A stretch of DNA of 64,000 bases from Fonticella tunisiensis (lineage in GTDB: Bacteria > Bacillota > Clostridia > Clostridiales > Caloramatoraceae). Shown here piece by piece: positions 17,448 to 25,217 of this stretch; position 1 is the stretch's first letter; every line of letters begins with the position of its first letter. Below the pieces are notes generated by a model that saw nothing but the letters and a program-made list of their open reading frames with translations, was not told the origin of the DNA and did no database searches. Made by a program: the position numbers and the translations under genes. Where the stretch lies: NCBI RefSeq assembly GCF_004364155.1, contig NZ_SOAZ01000009.1:1-64000 (forward strand), read 5' to 3'.

Positions 17448-18075
17448 TATGGTAAAGTCCCTTAAGGAAACTCTCATTATGGTTTCGGTGTCGGGACTTG
17501 TATCTGCAGCGCTTGGGATACCCATTGGGGTAACTCTGGTTGTTACAAGGGAAGGCGGCATATTGGAAAATAAAGTTGTATACACAGCAGTAGGAAAAGT
17601 AATAAACATCTTCAGGTCGATACCCTTTGTAATACTGTTGACAGCCATTATACCTATTACGAGGTTTCTGGTTGGTACTACCATTGGAATAAAGGGAGCC
17701 ATGGTGCCATTAATATTTGGCTCCACCCCGGCAGTATCAAGACAGATTGAATCGGCACTTTTAAAGGTAGACCCGGGTGTTATTGAGGCTGCAAAATCTA
17801 TGGGATCAAGCCCCCTTGAGATAATTTTCAGGGTTATTCTCATTGAAGGCCTTCCAGGCATCGTCTATGCCCTTACAATAACAACCGTAAGCTTAATAGG
17901 CTTCACCGCAGTTGCAGGCACAGTCGGAGGCGGTGGATTGGGCGACTTTGCCATCCGATATGGCTACCAGTACTTCAAAACCGATGTAATGATTGTAACT
18001 ATTATAATACTTCTTTTGCTTGTAAACTTTGTACAAACCGTTGGTGAATTATTGCTAAAAAAATTAAACCACTAG
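17398..18075 (+). CDS. metI: Methionine ABC transporter, permease
   Basis: Integral membrane subunit with about five helices. It carries the EAA-loop coupling helix EAAKSMGSSPLEIIFRVILI that contacts the ATPase. Length (225 aa) matches MetI. GGAGGTG lies 7-10 bp before GTG 17395 and ATG 17398; either may start. The start lies inside the end of metN, implying coupled translation. Confidence 0.95.
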   Translation: MELLNSLMPNVIELFPDMVKSLKETLIMVSVSGLVSAALGIPIGVTLVVTREGGILENKVVYTAVGKVINIFRSIPFVILLTAIIPITRFLVGTTIGIKGAMVPLIFGSTPAVSRQIESALLKVDPGVIEAAKSMGSSPLEIIFRVILIEGLPGIVYALTITTVSLIGFTAVAGTVGGGGLGDFAIRYGYQYFKTDVMIVTIIILLLLVNFVQTVGELLLKKLNH

Positions 18076-18087
18076 GGAGGAACTAAA

Positions 18088-18915
18088 ATGAAAAGATTTG
18101 TATCAATATTTTTAACACTAGTTTTAATGCTTGGAACCCTTGCAGGATGTACTTCTTCAAAGCCTGCCGCTTCATCACAGGGAGAAAAGAAGGTAATTAA
18201 ATTAGGTATTACGGGAAACGACCCTAAGATATGGAATGAATTGAAAAAGAAGCTTGCAAAGGAAAACATAGATCTTCAAATAGTTTCATTCAATGATTAT
18301 ATACGTCCAAACATGGCCCTTGCCGAGGGTGAAATAGACGCAAACGCCTTCCAGACGATAGCTTATTTCAATAAGTTTAAGGAAGACCACAACCTCGACC
18401 TTACATCCCTTGGCTACACTGTTTTAGCTCCCATGGGGATGTACTCAAAAAAGATAAAAAGCCTCTCGGAGCTTAAGGATGGCGGTAAAATAGCTATACC
18501 AAACGACGCAACCAACGGCGGAAGGGCTCTTCTCCTTCTCCAGGATGCAGGGCTTATAAAGCTTAGGGATGGATCCGGCATTACTCCAACTGTAAAGGAT
18601 ATAGTAAGCAATCCCAAGAACCTTCAAATCGTGGAGCTTGTTGCAACTCAGATTCCCCGCTCCATAGATGACGTTGATGCTGCAGCTATAAACAATGGAG
18701 TTGCTGTAGATGCAGGATATAATCCAATAAAGGATTCCATCTATCTGGAGGATACTAAAAAGGAGAGCACAAAGAATTACTTCAACATCATTGCCGTTAG
18801 AACAAAGGATAAGGATAACCCAACCCTTAAGAGGTTAATAGAGGTATATCAGACGGATGAAACGAAAAAGCTTATAGAAGAAATCTATAAAGGTGCTGTA
18901 ATACCTGCATTTTAA
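18088..18915 (+). CDS. metQ: Methionine-binding lipoprotein
   Basis: Substrate-binding protein of the NlpA/MetQ family. The N-terminus has a signal peptide and lipobox LAGC, so it is anchored on the outer face of the membrane. Core segments are EGEIDANAFQ, GYTVLAPMGMYS, KIAIPNDATNGGRALLLLQ and the terminal EIYKGAVIPAF, all typical of MetQ. It follows metI by 12 bp with a GGGAGG ribosome site. Confidence 0.95.
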   Translation: MKRFVSIFLTLVLMLGTLAGCTSSKPAASSQGEKKVIKLGITGNDPKIWNELKKKLAKENIDLQIVSFNDYIRPNMALAEGEIDANAFQTIAYFNKFKEDHNLDLTSLGYTVLAPMGMYSKKIKSLSELKDGGKIAIPNDATNGGRALLLLQDAGLIKLRDGSGITPTVKDIVSNPKNLQIVELVATQIPRSIDDVDAAAINNGVAVDAGYNPIKDSIYLEDTKKESTKNYFNIIAVRTKDKDNPTLKRLIEVYQTDETKKLIEEIYKGAVIPAF

Positions 18916-18920
18916 GGTTT

Positions 18921-18946
18921 AGCACCCCGGATATATCCGGGGTGCT
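18921..18946. terminator. Terminator of metNIQ, convergent with the M42 gene
   Basis: Perfect 12-bp arms AGCACCCCGGAT / ATCCGGGGTGCT right after metQ. Confidence 0.85.
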
Positions 18947-18955
18947 GCTTATCAA

Positions 18956-19954
18956 TCATTCAAAGTCAAATACTCTGTTTACGAACTTGCTGAGAAGCTC
19001 AACTGAAGCGTTTACATCATCCATGCTTACAACACAGTTTGGGCCGTGGACATACCTTGTTGCAACCGATATTCCAGCTGCCCTAACCCCAAAGTTTGAC
19101 CTGTTTATGGCGCCTGCGTCAGTCCCTCCGGCGTAGATAACATCCCTCTGATACTTGATTTCGTTTTCTTCACAGCACTTTATCATTTCTTCAACAAGAT
19201 ACTCATCGCATATAACCGAAGCATCCGAAATCTTTACTGCAGTTCCTCCTCCAAGGGTGTTGCTTCCTTCGCCTGAATTTGGGAAGTCGTGTGCAACGGT
19301 AACATCAACTGCAATTCCAATGTCGGGGCTAATTCTGTTTGCTGCAACAGCAGCTCCCCTTAATCCCACTTCCTCTTGAACTGTGAATACGAAGTAAATG
19401 TCATTGTACGGATTTTCAATCTTTTTTAAAGCTTCAATCATGATGTAGCACCCTATTCTATCGTCTATTGCCTTTGATGTTATGTTGTTGTCCTTAAGTT
19501 CAACATAGTCACCTACGTATGCCGCCACATCGCCAACCTTTACATGCTTCACCGCCTCATCCTTTGACTTGGCGCCTATATCTATGTAGAGCTTTGTAAT
19601 ATCCGTCTTGACATCCTCAATCTTTGAAGTGCTTGAAATTATGCCAACTGTTCCATTTCTAAATTTCACTCTGCTCATTGGCGCTGCCTGAACCGGAATT
19701 CCTCCAAGGCCCCTGACCTTTAAAAGCCCCTTATCCTCGATCTTTATAACCTGAAAGCCTATCTCATCCATATGGGCTGCTGCCATTATCTTCTTTTTGT
19801 TTTCTCCTGTTCCCTTCTTATAAACGATGAGGTTTCCAAGGGCATCAACGGTTATCTCATCTGCATAGGGCTTTACCTCCTCACGTATGATCTCCCTGAC
19901 TTCCTTCTCGTATCCACTTACTCCGAAGGCCTGTGTAATCCTTTCAAGTAACAT
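18956..19954 (-). CDS. M42-family metallo-aminopeptidase
   Basis: Dinuclear zinc aminopeptidase of family M42 (glutamyl/tetrahedral aminopeptidase, also annotated CelM/FrvX). Visible are AAHMDEIGF (first metal His/Asp), DDRIGCY (bridging Asp), TVQEEVGLRGA (catalytic Glu pair), VTVAHDFPN and YAGGTDAGAI. Length of 332 aa is typical. It probably trims peptides in the cytoplasm as a large homo-oligomer. Monocistronic, with a GGGGAG ribosome site. Confidence 0.92.
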   Translation of the reverse strand: MLLERITQAFGVSGYEKEVREIIREEVKPYADEITVDALGNLIVYKKGTGENKKKIMAAAHMDEIGFQVIKIEDKGLLKVRGLGGIPVQAAPMSRVKFRNGTVGIISSTSKIEDVKTDITKLYIDIGAKSKDEAVKHVKVGDVAAYVGDYVELKDNNITSKAIDDRIGCYIMIEALKKIENPYNDIYFVFTVQEEVGLRGAAVAANRISPDIGIAVDVTVAHDFPNSGEGSNTLGGGTAVKISDASVICDEYLVEEMIKCCEENEIKYQRDVIYAGGTDAGAINRSNFGVRAAGISVATRYVHGPNCVVSMDDVNASVELLSKFVNRVFDFE

Positions 19955-20091
19955 ATTTACTCCCCTTTCATTTTAAGATAATTTCAAAAAAAGAATTAGC
20001 AAAGTACTTGTCCGTCAAACAGCTGCGTATTAAATAAATAATATCACTATATTGTGCTGTTGTAAACGCTTAAATGTTGCGTTTCAATTCA

Positions 20092-20535
20092 TCAAATCTC
20101 CTCCTCGGTTATGACCTTGATGCCATTTTTCAAAAACAATTCAGCTGTTACTCCGTTTCCTTTCTTCAGGCTTCCGCTAAAGGTTCCATCATATACTTTT
20201 CCGCAGCCGCAGGATGGGCTTTTAGATTTCAATATTGCAATTTTGCAACCGGCAGCCTTTGCTATTTTGAGGCTTTCCTCCGCCCCCTTTATAAAATGCT
20301 TCGTTACATCCTCCCCATCCTTATTTATAACCCTGGCCTTTCCCTTTAACACATCCGCTGCACTTCCGCCTGAAATTTCCGCAGGAACCCTTGGAGTTGG
20401 AAGGCCGCCCAGCTGTTCAGGACAAATAAGTACTGCCTTTCCCTCCCTAACAAGTTTATCGATTTTCTCGTTGTAATTGTTCCCTCCGTTATATTTGCAG
20501 TTAACCCCGCATAAACACGCACTTACTATATACAT
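20092..20535 (-). CDS. DUF523-family protein
   Basis: Cys-rich 147-residue protein beginning MYIVSACLCGVNCKYNGG, with CPEQLGGLPTPRVPAEI and SPSCGCGKVYDGTFSG, the signature blocks of DUF523. Several conserved cysteines suggest metal binding; the function is unknown. The second ATG (20535) has correct spacing from GGGAG, whereas the first overlaps it. Confidence 0.9.
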   Translation of the reverse strand: MYIVSACLCGVNCKYNGGNNYNEKIDKLVREGKAVLICPEQLGGLPTPRVPAEISGGSAADVLKGKARVINKDGEDVTKHFIKGAEESLKIAKAAGCKIAILKSKSPSCGCGKVYDGTFSGSLKKGNGVTAELFLKNGIKVITEEEI

Positions 20536-20584
20536 TAAAATCATCTCCCAACTTATATTATATGGTTATGTGCTTTAAAATACA

Positions 20585-20820
20585 CCAGTGGGGACGGTTA
20601 AGAACATTTAATTCTCAAATAAAGAACCCATCCCAATTTCTGAAGGATACTGCAAACAATTGAGAACTGTCCCCCCTTTTTCCCGGTTTGCAAAAAACTC
20701 TTAACTGTCCCCTGTTTCCCAATGGGGACGGTTAATAACATTTAGCACTTCGTAAAAATTGTCTACACTGAGTGGCTAAGGGGGATGGTTAAAAGTTATT
20801 AACCGCCCCCCTTTTACACA
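20585..20820. repeat. Cluster of GGGACGGTT-family palindromes
   Basis: This 350-bp gap is almost filled with arms of the same repeat. GGGGACGGTTAAGAAC is at about 20590, GAGAACTGTCCCCCC near 20662, TTAACTGTCCCC near 20701, GGGGACGGTTAATAAC near 20724, and a complete hairpin GGGGGATGGTTAA / TTAACCGCCCCC is at about 20780-20811. It looks like repeated insertion or nesting of one element. Confidence 0.75.
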
Positions 20821-20890
20821 AAATTGTCGAACCATTTCATTATATAATGAATATACAGATAATGGGGGATGAATGCAAGGAGTGGTATAA

Positions 20891-21730
20891 ATGAATGAAA
20901 CACTTTTATTGTGTACACGGCAGGTCTCAGTAAACAGTAAATTTCCGGATCAGAATTTTAAAGATGAAACCTTTCAAGCTGGAACCGACGGGGCCTACAA
21001 TTATCGGAGTTTTATGTTTTTTGATATAATGAACTTACCGTTTAATATTAATGTTGTTTCAGCAAGGCTTGTAATTTATTTAATTGAAGATCTCTATAAA
21101 TTTACAGGAAAAAAACTGTATATATACGGACTTCTAGATGACTTTGGGCACTTTACTACCTACAGCTTCCAGCCCCGTACCGAATCACGGTATGTAAAAT
21201 TCAATATGAATATCAGATCTTCAGGACCTATGCAAATAGATGTTACAGACATCGTTAGAAAATGGAGGAACGGAAATCTTATAAATAAAGGTATTCTTTT
21301 AAGGGGGGATGAAAGAAGGCCATCCCTTATAACCCTTGGATCAGCCCATAATATGAATTACAATTTGATACCCAAACTAAAGCTTCAATACACAATCCCA
21401 GAACCCCCATCGATTCTTGGAAATATAGAAATTAAAACCTTCACCTGGTATTTAAGTTTTAGTGGTTCAGCAGTAACACCTGATATTGATGTAAGCGCCA
21501 TTATAGAGGGGACCTTCTTTATTAAAAACCTCGGTCCCAATCAAGTTAAGGCAAATATAGAAGTAAGTTACGATGGATCAAACTGGTCAAAGGATACGGA
21601 GAGGGTAATTCCTCCAGGTACCACTGCAGCAATGGCGCCCCAGTACTATGGAAAGTTCTACAGGGTAAGGTTTACTTCTGCGGGCTCAACCGCTGTAGAT
21701 ATAAAATTTATTTATCAAGTATACAGATAA
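20891..21730 (+). CDS. DNRLRE-like plus DUF6385-like beta protein, 279 aa
   Basis: Two-domain beta-rich protein. Residues 1-165 fit a DNRLRE-type domain (ARLVIYLIE, IDVTDIVRKWRNG, KGILLRGDE, PKLKLQY). Residues 175-279 share a domain with the next gene and with the protein at 24120-24848 (GTFFIKNLG, YYGKFYRVRF, final FIYQVYR). There is no signal peptide or anchor. The ATG is 8 bp from AAGGAG. Context among glycosyltransferases suggests a structural surface protein and possible glycan acceptor, assembled without the Sec route, for instance on a spore. Function is inferred. Confidence 0.75.
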   Translation: MNETLLLCTRQVSVNSKFPDQNFKDETFQAGTDGAYNYRSFMFFDIMNLPFNINVVSARLVIYLIEDLYKFTGKKLYIYGLLDDFGHFTTYSFQPRTESRYVKFNMNIRSSGPMQIDVTDIVRKWRNGNLINKGILLRGDERRPSLITLGSAHNMNYNLIPKLKLQYTIPEPPSILGNIEIKTFTWYLSFSGSAVTPDIDVSAIIEGTFFIKNLGPNQVKANIEVSYDGSNWSKDTERVIPPGTTAAMAPQYYGKFYRVRFTSAGSTAVDIKFIYQVYR

Positions 21731-21839
21731 AAATGGCAAATTTGCATTCAGCTCTGGTTCTTATGTGGTATGCTGAAGGAAACATGGAGCAAGCTTGGAA
21801 AATGTAAAACAATTCTTGATGTTTAGGAGGGGGACAGGG

Positions 21840-22205
21840 TTGATTACAGTGAAGTTTAACAATCCTATTGATGAAATAGCAGTTGCTGCGACCATAAACG
21901 TGGAATTTCAAGAACAAACATTTGTACTTCCCATTCCTGGTACTGCCACAACCCCATCGATAGACGCAAGCAAATTAGTTAAGGGAACCTTCTTCGTAAA
22001 AAACACAGGAGCCATTCCGATAACTGCAACACTTGAGGTAAGCGGAGACGGTATAAGCTGGGTACCGGATACGGTTAAAAATGTTCCGGCAGGAAACGTT
22101 GAAGTGTTGGTACCTATAATGTATGGGAAGTATTATCATGTGGTATGTACCGCTGGCGGCGTCGGAAATGCAACTATAATTTTTTCATATCAGATTTATA
22201 GTTAA
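21840..22205 (+). CDS. DUF6385-like beta-domain protein, 121 aa
   Basis: A single-domain protein nearly collinear with the C-terminal domain of the preceding gene (GTFFVKNTGAIPITATLEVS, YGKYYHVV, final FSYQIYS). The TTG start at 21840 is chosen because AGGAGGGGG lies about 6 bp upstream; an earlier TTG at 21795 has no such site. No signal peptide. It is probably co-transcribed with the gene at 20891, and a strong hairpin follows. Function unknown; likely a subunit of the same structure as its neighbour. Confidence 0.7.
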   Translation: MITVKFNNPIDEIAVAATINVEFQEQTFVLPIPGTATTPSIDASKLVKGTFFVKNTGAIPITATLEVSGDGISWVPDTVKNVPAGNVEVLVPIMYGKYYHVVCTAGGVGNATIIFSYQIYS

Positions 22206-22206
22206 C

Positions 22207-22254
22207 AGATGCAAAGCTCTTTGCTACCGAAAAGTAACAAAGAGCTTTGCATCT
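22207..22254. terminator. Bidirectional terminator between convergent surface genes
   Basis: Perfect 17-bp arms AGATGCAAAGCTCTTTG / CAAAGAGCTTTGCATCT around a 14-nt loop. Confidence 0.88.
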
Positions 22255-24058
22255 ATACGGTCCCTGCCAGGATGTTTCTCATCATTTCTATCCCCTCAGC
22301 ATCAATCCTGTCGAAAATTTTTATGGATCTTATCAGCTCATTGTATGCCATCTGGTAGAAGCCGTTCACATAATAAAGCTTCGCAAGGCCTAAAAGCACT
22401 TCATCACTTTCTATAAGGTTTAAAAATTGAAGTGCTTTTTCAAATATATCGAATTCGGATATTTTAAGCAGAATGTTTAAAAGGTCTAAAATTATGCTTA
22501 AGTATTCTCTGGATTCATCCTTATCAGCGCTAACGGGTTTGCAGTTTTTCCCTTCCATAATTTCTTTGAAGGTTTTATAGACAAGTACTGTTTTATTTCC
22601 TATAATCTCTTTATCTTTGCTTAGAAGCCTTGCAGCCCTTCTTGTATTGTTTGTTAGTATATGGCTTAAAAAAAGTTTGTTTATAGCTCTTTGATAAAAT
22701 TCCCCGGATTTTATTTTTTTATAACACTCTATGGCTTTGTTAAAGTTCTTCAAATAAAAGAGACAGGTTCCCTTGTAGTATAAAATTTCCGGTGACTGGC
22801 CCATGAGTTTTTCAGCCTTTGTTATATATTCATATGCTATGTCATATTTTCTCTGTTTATAAAACACATTGGAGAGAGCCATGCAGGCTCTGCCGTCCAA
22901 CCTTCCTCCAAACAAATCTTCAAGGGCAGATTTTATATAGTCAATATCCATGTTTCTCTCATACTTTTTAAAGAGTGCCTCAGCGATTATATAAAGGCAT
23001 GGAGTATATCCTGGATTTAATTTCAAGGCTTCGATGCAGCATTTGTAGGCTTCATCATAGTCCTTCATATCCAGGTATATTTCAGATAATGCGCAGCAGG
23101 CTTTAAAGCTTCCTACGCCGGCCATGAGGGCTAAATTCGAAGGTGGTTCCCCCATTTCAATACATCTTTTAAATGATTTAATTGCAAGTGTAAATTTGTT
23201 TTGCCTGTGGTACAGGCATGCCTTTAAAAATTCAAGGTCGGTGAAATTCTCATAAATCCCGAGCCCTAAATTGATTATTTCCATTTCTTTATCGTACATT
23301 TCAAGTTCATCAAAACATATTGCCATCCTTGCAAGCAAATGGGGGCTGTACCCTGTGTCAGGGTTGAAGTTTTCATAGGTTTTCATGTAATATTCAAGGG
23401 CCTTTGAAAAATCTTTTAGTGCCAGGTACTCATTTCCCATGCAGAAAAATAAAAACTTGTTATCCTTTTCAAGCTCCAATGACTTTTCAAGAAGCTCAAT
23501 ATTCCTTCTACGCTTATTTTTTTCCGATACAGTTTTATTTAGGTATCCATAGTGATAAAACTTTATCCTTGCCGTTTCAATCCTGGCATCTTTGTTAACA
23601 GCCATTATATTGCATGCTATTTGTTCATGAACTGTCCCCAAAAATCTGTATTCCTTCTTGTTCTTTATAAGCCTTACATTCAGGTTCATAACGATATCAT
23701 ATCCCGGCCTATCCCCTACAAAGCTCAGGGTTTCCATGAAATATGCGTCAACGCCATCCTTTTTTGTAAGATCGATAAGTTTTTGAGCATCCTCCCTTAC
23801 AAACTCATCATCGGCATCCATTATTAAAATCCAGTCCCCTGATGCCTTTTCAAGAGAAAAATTTCTTGCGTCACTAAAATTGTTGTTCCATTCAAAATAA
23901 TATACCTTTGCACCATAGCTTTCAGCGATTTTAACCGTTGAATCCGTTGAACCGGTATCAACTACTATCATTTCATCAACGACGTCTTTGATGCTTTCAA
24001 GGGCTCTTCCTATATTTTCTTCTTCATCCTTTGCAATCATACAAAGGCTTATTGACAT
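22253..24058 (-). CDS. GT2 glycosyltransferase with C-terminal TPR repeats (copy 1)
   Basis: N-terminal GT-A family 2 domain (about 1-230): SLCMIAKDEEENIGRAL, VVDTGSTDSTVKIAE and the DxD motif LIMDADDEF. A long helical C-terminus of about ten TPR-like repeats (about 230-600) follows. This architecture is common in Gram-positive protein glycosyltransferases that modify repeat proteins. The start at 24058 follows GGGGG; a longer reading frame would overlap the upstream DUF6385 gene in another frame. It is very similar over its whole length to the gene at 39590-41392. Cytoplasmic, last gene of the long minus-strand cluster. Confidence 0.88.
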   Translation of the reverse strand: MSISLCMIAKDEEENIGRALESIKDVVDEMIVVDTGSTDSTVKIAESYGAKVYYFEWNNNFSDARNFSLEKASGDWILIMDADDEFVREDAQKLIDLTKKDGVDAYFMETLSFVGDRPGYDIVMNLNVRLIKNKKEYRFLGTVHEQIACNIMAVNKDARIETARIKFYHYGYLNKTVSEKNKRRRNIELLEKSLELEKDNKFLFFCMGNEYLALKDFSKALEYYMKTYENFNPDTGYSPHLLARMAICFDELEMYDKEMEIINLGLGIYENFTDLEFLKACLYHRQNKFTLAIKSFKRCIEMGEPPSNLALMAGVGSFKACCALSEIYLDMKDYDEAYKCCIEALKLNPGYTPCLYIIAEALFKKYERNMDIDYIKSALEDLFGGRLDGRACMALSNVFYKQRKYDIAYEYITKAEKLMGQSPEILYYKGTCLFYLKNFNKAIECYKKIKSGEFYQRAINKLFLSHILTNNTRRAARLLSKDKEIIGNKTVLVYKTFKEIMEGKNCKPVSADKDESREYLSIILDLLNILLKISEFDIFEKALQFLNLIESDEVLLGLAKLYYVNGFYQMAYNELIRSIKIFDRIDAEGIEMMRNILAGTV

Positions 24059-24119
24059 CCCCCATACCCCCTTATATGGTATGTTTGGGCTATCGGTTTT
24101 AATCGATAGCCCAATATCA

Positions 24120-24848
24120 TTATCTATGGGCATTGTAAAATACTTCAAAGCTTCCTGCTGTGGATCCGGTGTCGAAATACAGCCTCGTGTATCTAAGATA
24201 TTTAACAGTTGCCAGTGTAACCTTTCCAGTAGATGCTGCAACAAGAGTTTCTGTGCTGTCATCTACAAAGTAATCCTCAGTGTTAACGGGAGCTATTTGA
24301 AGTTTTACTGAAACTGCTCCTGCGCCGGTGTTCCTTACATAGAAGGAATATATTACATCCTGGGAGTTGTCAATTGTAAAGGCAATACCGGTACCTGTTG
24401 AAGTTATAACTGCACTTGCTGAAGTAAATACTGCACCGCTGGAAATAGTACCTACAGTGTCTGTACCCTGTGTAAGGCTTCTGATATTGAAGTTGTTTGC
24501 ACTTACGCTTACAGTATCGGTACTTACTGACAAGCTTCTTATGCTGAAGTTGTTTGCGCTCACACTTACTGTGTCAGTGCTTACTGTAAGAGGCCTGATA
24601 TCAAAGCTGTTTGCGCTTACGCTTACCGTATCGGTGCTTACTGTAAGAGGCCTGATATCAAAGCTGTTTGCACTAACGCTTACTGTATCGGTACTTACCG
24701 ACAGGCTTCTTATGCTGAAGTTGTTTGCGCTTACGCTTACTGCACCGTTTGCATCCAAACTAAGAGACTGCAGATTTGCACCGTTTAATCCATACACCAG
24801 TACTTTTAACTGACTGGCGACATCATTAAAGACTAGATTATTAGGCAT
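24120..24848 (-). CDS. Repeat-containing DUF6385-like surface protein, 242 aa
   Basis: Begins MPNNLVFNDVASQLKVLVYG, then carries about five 19-residue repeats (consensus DTVSVSANxFxIRxLxVST, residues about 34-128) and a C-terminal beta domain ending SFEVFYNAHR like the two DUF6385-like proteins nearby. Rich in Ser, Thr, Val and Asn, with many possible O-glycosylation sites. No signal peptide or anchor. It lies 61 bp upstream of a GT2-TPR gene, which suggests enzyme and acceptor. Likely a repetitive beta structure on the cell or spore surface; function inferred. Confidence 0.75.
   Translation of the reverse strand: MPNNLVFNDVASQLKVLVYGLNGANLQSLSLDANGAVSVSANNFSIRSLSVSTDTVSVSANSFDIRPLTVSTDTVSVSANSFDIRPLTVSTDTVSVSANNFSIRSLSVSTDTVSVSANNFNIRSLTQGTDTVGTISSGAVFTSASAVITSTGTGIAFTIDNSQDVIYSFYVRNTGAGAVSVKLQIAPVNTEDYFVDDSTETLVAASTGKVTLATVKYLRYTRLYFDTGSTAGSFEVFYNAHR
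24454..24747 (-). repeat. 57-bp in-frame tandem repeat
   Basis: Five copies of a 57-bp unit encode the 19-residue repeats of the 24120-24848 protein. By protein sequence, the two central units (DIRPLTV) are identical and are flanked by two SIRSLSV units, a mirror-like order that suggests recent segmental duplication. Confidence 0.85.
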
Positions 24849-25217
24849 GGAAATCTCCCCCCAAAAATTCTTTATTTCTTACAATCAACTCAAGCCCAGT
24901 CATCCTTTGTTCAGTATATAATATGATATATACGACAAAATTGCTTAAATGCATATAAATTTTCAGCAAAAGATATATTAATTCAGACATTTTTCTCGCC
25001 TTTAAACTGCCGCAAAAAACGATGTTGTCTAAAAAGTATTTATGTAGGCAAAATGTATTCCATTCACTGCCGGTCTCTAAAAAGAAATTCTAAACTTAAG
25101 ATGGCTGTAAAGCCAAGTGATTTCGTTTAATAAGCTTCGGTTAAACACAACGAAATACACTGTGATTTTGCAGCCATCCCTTAATCATTTCACCTTTTTA
25201 GAACCCCTGCTCTTTTA
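24849..25217. other. Intergenic region with imperfect long hairpin and sporulation-like -10
   Basis: A 369-bp gap. On the minus strand CATATTATA (24917-24925) lies about 70 bp upstream of the repeat-protein gene and resembles a sigma-K type -10 box. At about 25097-25183 an imperfect inverted repeat (TAAGATGGCTGTAAAG versus GCAGCCATCCCTTA plus inner matches) may be a terminator for the upstream degT-like gene or a small mobile remnant. Nothing coding is seen. Confidence 0.45.

Noticed and set aside
24059-24262. N-terminal extension of the GT2-TPR protein
   Set aside because: It overlaps the DUF6385 gene in a different frame and lacks GT similarity. The ATG at 24058 has a G-rich ribosome site and matches the paralogue's start.
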